From contig NZ_QJRH01000067.1 in NCBI RefSeq assembly GCF_003254545.1, positions 186,001 through 250,000 on the forward strand: a stretch of 64,000 nucleotides of DNA, in the 5' to 3' direction. Within the stretch, counting starts at the first letter, position 1; every line of letters starts with the position of its first letter. Origin of the DNA: Flavobacterium tistrianum (lineage in GTDB: Bacteria; Bacteroidota; Bacteroidia; Flavobacteriales; Flavobacteriaceae). The position numbers were made by a program, and so were the translations under genes. Under the pieces are notes generated by a model that made no database searches, was not told the origin of the DNA, and saw nothing but the letters and a program-made list of their open reading frames with translations. Of the stretch, positions 1 through 7,085 are shown piece by piece.

Positions 1-551
1 GAAACGCAAACTTGTCTGTCTTCTCCAAAATACTGAACAAATTCAGCTAAAGTCTTAACGAGTTTATGCGGAGAAACATATAAAATCATGGTTCGGGTTT
101 CTTCGGCTAAAGCCAAAAAGCGAGTCTGGCGTCCTTTTTTATCAGGCAAGAAACCTTCAAAAACAAATTTATCATTTGGAAGTCCGCTGTTTACCAATGC
201 CGGAACAAAAGCCGTTGCACCCGGAAGACATTCAACTTCAATTTTATTTTCGACACAAGCGCGCGTTAATAGAAAACCTGGATCTGAAATCGCTGGAGTT
301 CCTGCGTCTGAAATTAAAGCGATGGTTTCGCCAGCTTTTAAACGTGCAATTAAATTTTCGGTCGTTTTATGTTCATTGTGCATATGATGGCTGTGCATGT
401 GCGTGCCAATTTCAAAATGCTTCAATAATTTTCCGCTTGTGCGGGTATCTTCAGCCAAAATCAAATCTACTTCTTTCAAAACCCGAATGGCTCTAAAAGT
501 CATGTCTTCAAGATTGCCAATTGGCGTTGGAACGATATATAATTTTGACAT
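1..551 (-). CDS. rsmI: RsmI, 16S rRNA (cytidine-1402-2'-O)-methyltransferase, 3' part outside window
   Basis: Reverse-strand reading from the ATG at 551 gives MSKLYIVPTPIGNLEDMTFR, then LILAEDTRTSGKLLKHF and LISDAGTPAISDPGF, the hallmark N-terminal motifs of the tetrapyrrole-methylase fold of RsmI. The family uses S-adenosylmethionine to 2'-O-methylate C1402 in the decoding centre of 16S rRNA. About 183 residues are present; the C-terminus runs off the left edge. A His-rich stretch (HMHSHHMHNEH) lies near residue 55. The next gene on the same strand ends about 105 bp upstream, so co-transcription is possible. Identification is firm; only the 3' end is unseen. Confidence 0.93.
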   Translation of the reverse strand, partial: MSKLYIVPTPIGNLEDMTFRAIRVLKEVDLILAEDTRTSGKLLKHFEIGTHMHSHHMHNEHKTTENLIARLKAGETIALISDAGTPAISDPGFLLTRACVENKIEVECLPGATAFVPALVNSGLPNDKFVFEGFLPDKKGRQTRFLALAEETRTMILYVSPHKLVKTLAEFVQYFGEDRQVCV

Positions 552-656
552 AATTTATTTTAATGTTTGAAAACGAATTGCACGAATTGGAACAAATTCT
601 AATTTATCTAAAAACTGCATCCAGTAAATTCGTGTGAATTCTTGAAATTTGTGTTT

Positions 657-1694
657 TTAAGAGAATTTCTTTTCGATAATCCCCATAAAACGTTCTGCGT
701 AATCGTCTTTTCCTTCCCAGTTATTGTAGTCTGGTTTTACCATATTTTCTATAAAATCTTTTGCTTCGCTATAAGAATCAAAAGTCATTAATTGGTTTAA
801 AACACGGCTGTAATCTTCTGTGCTGTTTCCAAAGAGATTTTTGGTAAAGGCAATTCTGTCATTCAGATCAATATGAAATCCTCTTGCCAGTTTCTCATTT
901 AAGCTTACAGCTTTTGGCTGAACTGGAGTTTCAAGAATAGCTGTTTCTACTTTTTTAGGTTCTTTGAAATCATTTATTGAAGGAGTTGGAGTTGATGGAA
1001 TAGCTTCAAAACTATCCACTTTTACAAACTGCGCATCGGCATAATTAATTCCGAAATCTTCAAATTGAATAGTTGGCTGTGCAGGAGTTTCTTTCTTTGG
1101 TTCTTCTTTAACTTCTTCTATGATTGGTTCCGTTTCCAATTCAAAAGCTGGTTTGAAATCTGGAATTGGTTTCAATTCATTTATAGTTGTGAACGAAAGA
1201 TCATCAATAGCTTTTTCTGCTTCTTCTGTCTTTTCAGCAATAGGTTCAGCAATTTCTTCAATAACTGGAGTTTCAATAACAGCTTCTTCTATTTCAGCAA
1301 CAATTGGCTCAACAGTTTCCTCGATTAGAGGTTCTTCAGCTTCAACAATTGGTTCAGCAGCTTCAACAATTTCTGCTGGTTTTTCCTCTGAAATTTCAGG
1401 TTCGTAAGATTCTTCAAGCGCAATCACTTTTTCTTCGGCAGGAGCTTCAAGTTCAATTATAGCAGGAGTTGCGATTTCTTCTTTTTCAAAAATCGTTTCC
1501 AATTCGGCCGTAATATCATTTTGCCCGATTGTTGGTTTTGCAGTGTCGAAATTCTCTTCTACAAATTTTAATACCGCTAATTTCTCGTATAATTTCTGAG
1601 TTTCAAGGTACAATTGATTGATATCGGATTTATTTTTAAGTTTTAAAATTCGATGTGCAATGCTAATTAAATCAGCTTCCAATTTTTTTTTCAT
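657..1694 (-). CDS. acidic Glu/Pro/Ala-rich protein of unknown function with a conserved-looking C-terminal domain
   Basis: 345 residues with three visible parts: a helical, charged N-terminus (1-60); a long low-complexity acidic stretch (about 65-215) built from degenerate EEPIVEA / IEEIAEPI-like units; and an ordered C-terminal 80-90 residues (ARGFHIDLNDRIAFTKNLF ... FIENMV ... ERFMGIIEKKFS). No signal peptide or membrane segment, so it is probably cytoplasmic. The middle resembles an intrinsically disordered spacer. It lies between rsmI (same strand) and tdk (divergent). I do not recognise a characterised family and assign no function. Confidence 0.8.
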   Translation of the reverse strand: MKKKLEADLISIAHRILKLKNKSDINQLYLETQKLYEKLAVLKFVEENFDTAKPTIGQNDITAELETIFEKEEIATPAIIELEAPAEEKVIALEESYEPEISEEKPAEIVEAAEPIVEAEEPLIEETVEPIVAEIEEAVIETPVIEEIAEPIAEKTEEAEKAIDDLSFTTINELKPIPDFKPAFELETEPIIEEVKEEPKKETPAQPTIQFEDFGINYADAQFVKVDSFEAIPSTPTPSINDFKEPKKVETAILETPVQPKAVSLNEKLARGFHIDLNDRIAFTKNLFGNSTEDYSRVLNQLMTFDSYSEAKDFIENMVKPDYNNWEGKDDYAERFMGIIEKKFS

Positions 1695-1832
1695 AACTGT
1701 TGAAAATTATAGTGAATAAGGTATTTTAGTGTATTTAATGTTTGAATGTCTCTATTCTCAAGGAAATTCAAAAGATAATTTTTTATTTCTGTTAATACGC
1801 TTTCGCGAATCTAAGGTTTGATAAAAATTTTC

Positions 1833-1840
1833 TACTTTTG
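1833..1840 (+). promoter_or_regulatory. -7 element TACTTTTG of the tdk promoter
   Basis: Perfect match to the Bacteroidota -7 consensus TAnnTTTG, about 90 bp upstream of the tdk ATG at 1931. Because the element would lie inside any longer reading frame (an in-frame TTG is at 1838), it argues for the 1931 start. No TTG stands at ideal -33 spacing; the nearest (1818-1820) is too close. Confidence 0.45.
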
Positions 1841-1930
1841 AAAAAATGTAAAACAGTACATTTTTACATCAATTTATTGCCAGTACAAAGTAATAAAAAC
1901 TATTCATTTTTAAAGGTAGAAAAATACAAA

Positions 1931-2521
1931 ATGTTTCTCGAAAATACAGTAAATCACAAAGAACAATTTGGTTGGATTGAAGTTATTTGTGGATCAATGT
2001 TTTCGGGTAAAACCGAAGAGTTAATCCGAAGATTAAAGCGCGCCCAATTTGCCAAACAAAGAGTTGAAATCTTTAAACCAGCTATTGATACTCGTTATCA
2101 TGACGAAATGGTTGTGTCTCATGACGCCAACGAAATTCGTTCTACGCCTGTTCCAGCAGCAGCTAACATATTGATTTTAGCTCAAGGATGCGATGTAATC
2201 GGTATTGACGAAGCACAATTTTTTGATGATGAAATTATCACTGTTTGCAACGATTTGGCTAATCAAGGAATCCGTGTGATTGTGGCTGGATTGGATATGG
2301 ATTTTAAAGGAAATCCGTTTGGGCCAATGCCTGGACTTATGGCAACGGCAGAATATGTAACGAAAGTTCATGCCGTTTGTACCAGAACGGGAAATTTAGC
2401 CAATTATAGTTTTAGAAAGACTGATAATGATAAATTAGTAATGCTTGGAGAAACAGAAGAATACGAGCCACTTAGCCGTGCAGCGTATTTTAAAGCAATG
2501 AAAAAGAATCACGAAAAATAG
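1931..2521 (+). CDS. tdk: thymidine kinase (type II, Tdk)
   Basis: ATP-dependent phosphorylation of thymidine to dTMP (pyrimidine salvage). From the ATG at 1931 the protein is 196 residues, the usual length. Seen: Walker A GSMFSGKT (21-28), Walker B and catalytic Glu in IDEAQFF (E93), and the substrate lasso region [20 protein letters not shown]. The frame is open upstream but that stretch overlaps the -7 element and is not family-like, so 1931 is chosen. Odd: of the four zinc-binding cysteines known from other type II thymidine kinases only C150 remains; the other positions look like T153, S182 and A185. Followed after 30 bp by a small membrane-protein gene on the same strand. Confidence 0.95.
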   Translation: MFLENTVNHKEQFGWIEVICGSMFSGKTEELIRRLKRAQFAKQRVEIFKPAIDTRYHDEMVVSHDANEIRSTPVPAAANILILAQGCDVIGIDEAQFFDDEIITVCNDLANQGIRVIVAGLDMDFKGNPFGPMPGLMATAEYVTKVHAVCTRTGNLANYSFRKTDNDKLVMLGETEEYEPLSRAAYFKAMKKNHEK

Positions 2522-2551
2522 ATTGTTTTACTTAATATAAGCCTTAACAAA

Positions 2552-2983
2552 ATGTACAAAAATATGAGAAAATCGACTGTTTTATTGTTAGTATTAATTG
2601 GAATTGCTGTCGCTTTCGTAGTTTATTTTCAATTTTACCTAGGCGCAAAAGAAGATGAAGTAAACACTGAAGTAGTAGAATTAATTGCAAAATATAATAA
2701 AAGCTGTCCATTAAATATTCAAGAAGGAATTCGTTTGGACAGTGTAAGTTTACATGAAGAAAAAACAGTTCAATACAATTTGACATTATTGAATGTGATT
2801 AAAGAAACTGCTGAAGTTAGCGTAATTCAAGAAGAAATTAGAAAAAGTCTTCTAAGTACTGCAAAAGAAAATACAGGACTTCAGGTTTTCAGAGAAAATG
2901 ATTATACACTGAATTATAGTTATAGTGATAAAAAGAAAGATTTTTTGTTTGATATAAAAATATTGCCAGACGAATATAAATAA
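2552..2983 (+). CDS. small single-pass membrane or exported protein of unknown function
   Basis: 143 residues. The N-terminus has basic residues followed by a strongly hydrophobic segment (about 8-28, VLLLVLIGIAVAFVVYFQF), an uncleaved anchor or signal sequence; the rest is hydrophilic, charged and soluble-looking, presumably periplasmic. It starts 30 bp after tdk and ends 22 bp before a strong hairpin, so it is probably the last gene of a tdk operon. A second ATG at 2564 is an equally plausible start. No family recognised. Confidence 0.7.
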   Translation: MYKNMRKSTVLLLVLIGIAVAFVVYFQFYLGAKEDEVNTEVVELIAKYNKSCPLNIQEGIRLDSVSLHEEKTVQYNLTLLNVIKETAEVSVIQEEIRKSLLSTAKENTGLQVFRENDYTLNYSYSDKKKDFLFDIKILPDEYK

Positions 2984-3004
2984 AGATTTATAGATATTAT
3001 AATT

Positions 3005-3036
3005 AAACCCGACAGGTTCTGAAGCCTGTCGGGTTT
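3005..3036 (+). terminator. rho-independent terminator hairpin of the CCCGACAGG family
   Basis: Perfect 12-bp stem (AAACCCGACAGG / CCTGTCGGGTTT) with an 8-nt loop, followed by TATTTTTG, just downstream of the tdk-operon gene ending at 2983. Nearly the same palindrome recurs at 3758, 32133 and 63848. Confidence 0.75.
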
Positions 3037-3058
3037 ATTTTTGTACGGATGTTTTTTG

Positions 3059-3066
3059 TATATTTG
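3059..3066 (+). promoter_or_regulatory. -7 element TATATTTG of the toxin-antitoxin operon
   Basis: Exact TAnnTTTG match 26 bp before the antitoxin ATG (3093) and just after the upstream terminator. A TTG at 3041-3043 gives a short 15-bp spacer. It indicates that the pair is transcribed independently of tdk. Confidence 0.5.
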
Positions 3067-3092
3067 TACGTATAGAATAAAGTGTGAAAATT

Positions 3093-3347
3093 ATGGATGC
3101 GAAATTAACATTGAAACTAGATAAAAACGTTATCGATAGGGCCAAAATATATGCCGCAGAACATAAGCAAAGCTTGTCACTCTTGGTCGAAAATTATTTA
3201 AAAACAATAATTGAAAAAGATAGTAATTCGGAGAATTGTGAAATAAGCGCTTTTGTGAAAAGTCTTGCAGTTGGGAAAGGCAAAATTGATAATGATTTTG
3301 ACTATAAAAAAGATAGACAAGACTACTTGTCTGAAAAATATAAGTAA
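3093..3347 (+). CDS. DUF6364-type putative antitoxin
   Basis: 84 residues from the ATG at 3093 (a GTG at 3084 in the same frame would add three residues, but the family normally starts with MDAKLTLKLD as here). The sequence begins with a short strand (KLTLKLDKNVIDRAKIYA) and a helix, followed by LSLLVENYLKTI, the pattern of DUF6364/ribbon-helix-helix-like antitoxins. The C-terminal half (AVGKGKIDNDFDYKKDRQDYLSEKYK) is the expected flexible toxin-neutralising tail. Its stop codon overlaps the start of the PIN toxin gene by one base (TAATG), indicating translational coupling. It probably represses its own promoter, as usual for such antitoxins; that is inference. Confidence 0.82.
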   Translation: MDAKLTLKLDKNVIDRAKIYAAEHKQSLSLLVENYLKTIIEKDSNSENCEISAFVKSLAVGKGKIDNDFDYKKDRQDYLSEKYK

Positions 3348-3769
3348 TGAAGCTGTTTTTAGATACAAATGTCTTAATTGATTTAATAGGAGAACGAGAA
3401 CCCTTTTTTAACGATATTGCAACGATAGCTTCACTTGCAGAAAATAAAAATTTTAGATTAGCAAGCTCATCTTTGTCTTTTGTAAATACGGTTTATGTAA
3501 TTTCCAAAGTTGTAGAAAAGAAAGTTGTTTTGGAAGCTTTGAGAAAATTTCGTTTTATATGTGAAGTTTCTGATATTGATGAAATTGTAATTGATAAAAG
3601 TCTAATCTCAAACTTTAATGATTTCGAAGATGCTGTCCAGTATTTTAGTGCATTACATCATAAATGTAGTGTGTTGCTAACCAGAAATAAAAAAGATTTT
3701 AAAAATTCCGAAATTCCAGTCATGACTCCTTCGGAATTTCTTACTTCAATAAAAAATAAAACCCGATAG
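3347..3769 (+). CDS. PIN-domain ribonuclease toxin (VapC-like)
   Basis: 140 residues covering one PIN domain. Probable metal-binding acids are D6 in MKLFLDTNVLIDL, E94/D95 in DFEDAVQYF and D117 in LLTRNKKDF, as in VapC toxins, which cleave tRNA or rRNA. It overlaps the DUF6364 antitoxin by one base. The stop codon lies inside the terminator hairpin that follows. The two-gene cassette sits between the tdk operon and convergent rpoN. Catalytic residues appear intact, so the toxin should be active; the RNA target cannot be read from sequence. Confidence 0.87.
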   Translation: MKLFLDTNVLIDLIGEREPFFNDIATIASLAENKNFRLASSSLSFVNTVYVISKVVEKKVVLEALRKFRFICEVSDIDEIVIDKSLISNFNDFEDAVQYFSALHHKCSVLLTRNKKDFKNSEIPVMTPSEFLTSIKNKTR

Positions 3770-3789
3770 TTTTTAAAACTATCGGGTTT
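3758..3789. terminator. bidirectional terminator between the PIN toxin and rpoN
   Basis: AAAACCCGATAG ... CTATCGGGTTT hairpin overlapping the toxin stop codon, with T-rich flanks on both sides, placed between convergent genes. Same palindrome family as the hairpin at 3005. Confidence 0.7.
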
Positions 3790-3832
3790 ATTATTTTAAA
3801 TGAACTTATATCTCTTCCATGGTTTAAAAATC

Positions 3833-5293
3833 TTAGATTTTCTTTCTCATTCTTGCTACCGGAATATCAAGTTGCTCACGGTATTTTGCAATAGTTCTTC
3901 TCGCAATCGGATATCCTTTTTCTTTTAAGATTTCTGCCAGTTGATCATCTGGAAGCGGTTTTCTCTTATCTTCTTCTTCAATTGTATTTTGAAGAATTTT
4001 TTTAATTTCTAAAGTTGAAACATCTTCTCCCTGATCATTTTTCATGGCTTCAGAGAAGAATTCCTTAATAAGTTTGGTTCCGTATGGAGTTTCAACATAT
4101 TTGCTGTTTGCCACACGCGAAATGGTTGAAATATCTAAACCAACCATATCAGCAATGTCTTTTAAGATCATTGGTTTTAGTTTGGTTTCGTCGCCGTCTA
4201 AGAAATATTCTTCCTGATAATGCATTATGGCATTCATCGTTACAAAAAGCGTTTCCTGACGTTGTCTAATAGCATCAATAAACCATTTAGCAGAATCCAG
4301 TTTTTGTTTGATAAACTGAACGGCATCTTTTTGTGCAGTCGATTTATCGCGAGATTCTTTGTATGTCTGCATCATTTCCTGATAATCTTTAGAAACGTGC
4401 AGAGAAGGAGCATTTCTTCCGTTTAAAGTCAGTTCCAGTTCGCCGTCAACAATTCTGATAGCAAAATCGGGAACAATGTTTTCTGTAACTTTATTGTTTC
4501 CTGCAAAAGAACCGCCCGGTTTTGGATTTAATCTTTCAATTTCGTGAATTGCTTTTTTAAGCTGTTCGTTTGAAATGCTGTATTTCTGTAAAAGCTTATC
4601 GTAATGTTTCTTCGTAAAAGCATCAAACTGATTTTCGATAATGTCAATGGCTAAATCAACATATTCAGTTGGCGTTTTATGTTTTAATTGAAGCAGTAAA
4701 CATTCCTGTAAATCACGTGCGCCAACTCCTGAAGGTTCTAATTCATGAATTACGGTCAACATTTTTTCGACCATTGCTTCGTCAGTATAAATTCCCTGAG
4801 TAAAAGCCATATCGTCTACAATGTCCGGAATACTTCTTCGGATATAACCCATATCATCAATACTTCCGACAAGGAATTCGGCGATTTCGCGTTCCTCATC
4901 ATTTAAAATGAAAGTATTCAGTTGATTGATTAAATCCTGATGAAAACTAATCGGAGCCGCAAAAGGAGTTTCGCGTTCTTCATCGTCACTGTAATTGTTT
5001 ACTTGAGTTTTGTAGTCAGGCGTATCGTCGTCGCTTAGATATTCGTCAATATTAATGTCGTCTGCTTCGATTCTGTCGGATTCATTATCATCATAATCGT
5101 CATAGTCGTCATTAGCGTATTCATCAGCTTCATATTCGTCTTCTTTACCCGCTTCAAGAGCTGGGTTTTCGTTCATTTCTTCTAATAAACGCTGTTCAAA
5201 AGCTTGCGTAGGCAATTGAATTAACTTCATCAGCTGAATTTGCTGTGGAGATAATTTTTGGGATAATTTTAAATTTAAAAATTGCTTTAGCAT
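3833..5293 (-). CDS. rpoN: RNA polymerase sigma-54 factor RpoN
   Basis: 486 residues with full sigma-54 architecture. Region I (1-50) is Gln/Leu-rich (LSQKLSPQQIQLMKLIQLP), the part contacted by enhancer-binding activators. Region II (55-110) is very acidic (DDYDDYDDNESD). The core-binding and DNA-binding domains follow, with a helix-turn-helix at LKDIADMVGLDISTISRVAN. The RpoN box is ARRTIAKYRE (464-473), against the canonical ARRTVAKYRE. It directs core polymerase to -24/-12 promoters and needs an AAA+ activator; none is encoded in this window. asnS lies upstream on the same strand across a 144-bp gap with repeats. Confidence 0.97.
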   Translation of the reverse strand: MLKQFLNLKLSQKLSPQQIQLMKLIQLPTQAFEQRLLEEMNENPALEAGKEDEYEADEYANDDYDDYDDNESDRIEADDINIDEYLSDDDTPDYKTQVNNYSDDEERETPFAAPISFHQDLINQLNTFILNDEEREIAEFLVGSIDDMGYIRRSIPDIVDDMAFTQGIYTDEAMVEKMLTVIHELEPSGVGARDLQECLLLQLKHKTPTEYVDLAIDIIENQFDAFTKKHYDKLLQKYSISNEQLKKAIHEIERLNPKPGGSFAGNNKVTENIVPDFAIRIVDGELELTLNGRNAPSLHVSKDYQEMMQTYKESRDKSTAQKDAVQFIKQKLDSAKWFIDAIRQRQETLFVTMNAIMHYQEEYFLDGDETKLKPMILKDIADMVGLDISTISRVANSKYVETPYGTKLIKEFFSEAMKNDQGEDVSTLEIKKILQNTIEEEDKRKPLPDDQLAEILKEKGYPIARRTIAKYREQLDIPVARMRKKI

Positions 5294-5304
5294 TTGTTTT
5301 TGTT

Positions 5305-5430
5305 AAAAGTTTCAAGTTTCAAGTTTCAGGTTGCAGAACGTGCCACAACTTGAAACTTGAAACCTGAAACAAATATTATTATTTTAGTTCAAGTTCCAAC
5401 AACCTGAAACTTGAAACCTGAAACTTTTTA
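5305..5430. repeat. TTTCAAGTTTCAGG-type dispersed intergenic repeat, inverted copies
   Basis: The asnS-rpoN gap consists largely of variants of AAGTTTCAAGTTTCAGG and the complement CCTGAAACTTGAAACTT, so it can fold into long imperfect hairpins. A shorter related run (TTTCAAGTTTCAGG) occurs at 63806-63830 after fbp. Confidence 0.6.
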
Positions 5431-5437
5431 AAACTTC

Positions 5438-6883
5438 TTAGAACTCAGCACTTCCAGGAGTTCTTGGGAAAGGAATTACATCTCTAATATTTGTCATGCC
5501 TGTTACAAACAATACCAAACGTTCAAATCCTAAACCGAAACCTGCGTGAGTTGCAGAACCAAATCTTCTGGTGTCTAAATACCAGTATAATTCTTCTTTA
5601 TCAATTCCAAGTTTTTCCATTTTCTCAACTAAAACATCGTAACGCTCTTCTCTTTCAGAACCGCCTACAATTTCTCCAATTCCAGGGAAAAGGATATCCA
5701 TTGCACGAACTGTTTCTCTTCCTGGTTCTGTGTTGTCGTTCAAACGCATGTAAAACGCTTTAATGTTTGCTGGGTAATCGTATAAAATTACAGGACATTT
5801 AAAGTGTTTTTCAACCAAGAAACGCTCGTGTTCTGATTGTAAGTCAGCTCCCCATTCGTTGATTAAATATTGGAATTTCTTCTTTTTATTTGGAGTTGAA
5901 TCTCTTAAAATGTCAATCGCCTCAGTATAAGAAACACGTTTGAAGTTGTTTTCTAAAACAAAACTTAATTTCTCTAACAACGTCATTTCGCTTCTTTCAG
6001 CCTGTGGTTTTGATTTTTCTTCTTCAAGAAGTCTTCCTTCTAAGAATTTCAAATCATCTTTACAGTTGTCTAAAGCATATTTAATTACATACTGAATAAA
6101 ATCTTCAGCCAAATCCATGTTGTCGTCAAGGTCGTTGAAAGCAACTTCAGGCTCGATCATCCAGAATTCTGCCAAGTGACGAGAAGTGTTTGAGTTTTCT
6201 GCTCTAAAAGTTGGTCCAAAAGTATAAATCTGACCCAAAGCCATTGCAAAAGTTTCTCCTTCTAATTGTCCAGAAACTGTCAAGTTCGTATGTTTTCCGA
6301 AGAAATCTTTTTTGAAATCAATGTTTCCTTCTTCATTTTTTGGAAGATTATCCAATGGCAAAGAAGTAACTTGAAACATTTCTCCAGCACCTTCAGCATC
6401 GGCCCCAGTGATAATTGGTGTATTTACATAAACGAAACCTTTATCTTGAAAATATTTGTGAACCGCATAAGACAATACCGAACGCACACGCATAATTGCA
6501 CCAAAAGCATTTGTACGAACACGTAAGTGAGCGTTTTCACGTAAAAATTCTAAAGAGTGTTTTTTAGGCTGCATTGGGAATTTCTCAGCGTCAGAATCTC
6601 CAAGAATTTCAAGTTTGTTTACCTGAATTTCGTATTTCTGACCTGCACCTTTGCTTTCAACCAAAGTTCCGATTACAGAAACTGCAGCTCCAGTAGTGAT
6701 TCTTTTTAAAGTCTCTTCTGGTGTATTTTCAAAATCAACAACACATTGAATATTATTAATTGTAGAACCGTCATTTAAAGCGATGAACTGATTATTTCTA
6801 AAAGTTCTCACCCAACCTTTTGCATTCACTTCCTGTAACGTCGTCGTACTGTTTAATAAGTCTCTAACTTTTGTGTGTTTCAT
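5438..6883 (-). CDS. asnS: asparaginyl-tRNA synthetase
   Basis: 481 residues, a class II synthetase of the AspRS/AsnRS subgroup that charges tRNA-Asn. An N-terminal OB-fold anticodon-binding domain (about 15-105, [16 protein letters not shown]) is followed by the catalytic core: motif 2 region [21 protein letters not shown] and C-terminal motif 3 [15 protein letters not shown] ending in the [16 protein letters not shown] tail typical of AsnRS. Length and ends are normal. A TATATTTG -7 element lies 46-53 bp upstream of the start. Confidence 0.97.
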   Translation of the reverse strand: MKHTKVRDLLNSTTTLQEVNAKGWVRTFRNNQFIALNDGSTINNIQCVVDFENTPEETLKRITTGAAVSVIGTLVESKGAGQKYEIQVNKLEILGDSDAEKFPMQPKKHSLEFLRENAHLRVRTNAFGAIMRVRSVLSYAVHKYFQDKGFVYVNTPIITGADAEGAGEMFQVTSLPLDNLPKNEEGNIDFKKDFFGKHTNLTVSGQLEGETFAMALGQIYTFGPTFRAENSNTSRHLAEFWMIEPEVAFNDLDDNMDLAEDFIQYVIKYALDNCKDDLKFLEGRLLEEEKSKPQAERSEMTLLEKLSFVLENNFKRVSYTEAIDILRDSTPNKKKKFQYLINEWGADLQSEHERFLVEKHFKCPVILYDYPANIKAFYMRLNDNTEPGRETVRAMDILFPGIGEIVGGSEREERYDVLVEKMEKLGIDKEELYWYLDTRRFGSATHAGFGLGFERLVLFVTGMTNIRDVIPFPRTPGSAEF

Positions 6884-6928
6884 TTTTATATATAATTGAT
6901 ATTAAATAATATTCGTTTTGAACAACTG

Positions 6929-6936
6929 CAAATATA
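6929..6936 (-). promoter_or_regulatory. -7 element TATATTTG of asnS
   Basis: Reverse-strand TATATTTG matches TAnnTTTG, about 46 bp upstream of the asnS ATG. No clear -33 TTG at proper spacing. Confidence 0.45.
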
Positions 6937-7010
6937 ATCGATAATAATTAATTTTTGAAGCTGTTTCCAGTTCCTTTTGTTGTTCTGATAATTGTTCGTA
7001 TAAATTTATT

Positions 7011-7059
7011 CGCCACGAATTCACGAATTATTTGTTTTTTTATTCGTGAATTCGTGGCG
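7011..7059. repeat. CGCCACGAATTCACGAAT inverted repeat
   Basis: Two 18-bp arms, CGCCACGAATTCACGAAT and its exact complement, separated by a short T-rich loop between asnS and the exporter gene. The same palindrome recurs at 14347, 25866 and 62055. It may also end transcription, but it does not sit consistently after one gene end. Confidence 0.75.
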
Positions 7060-7085
7060 GATATCTTTAAGGTTATGAAGAAAAC

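Noticed and set aside
88-496. Plus-strand frames at the left edge
   Set aside because: Antisense to rsmI, whose motifs are unmistakable.
1065-1407. Ser/Phe-rich plus-strand frames
   Set aside because: Complement of the Glu-rich low-complexity segment of the minus-strand gene.
1838-1930. N-terminal extension of thymidine kinase
   Set aside because: Begins with TTG inside the -7 element and adds 31 residues not seen in the family.
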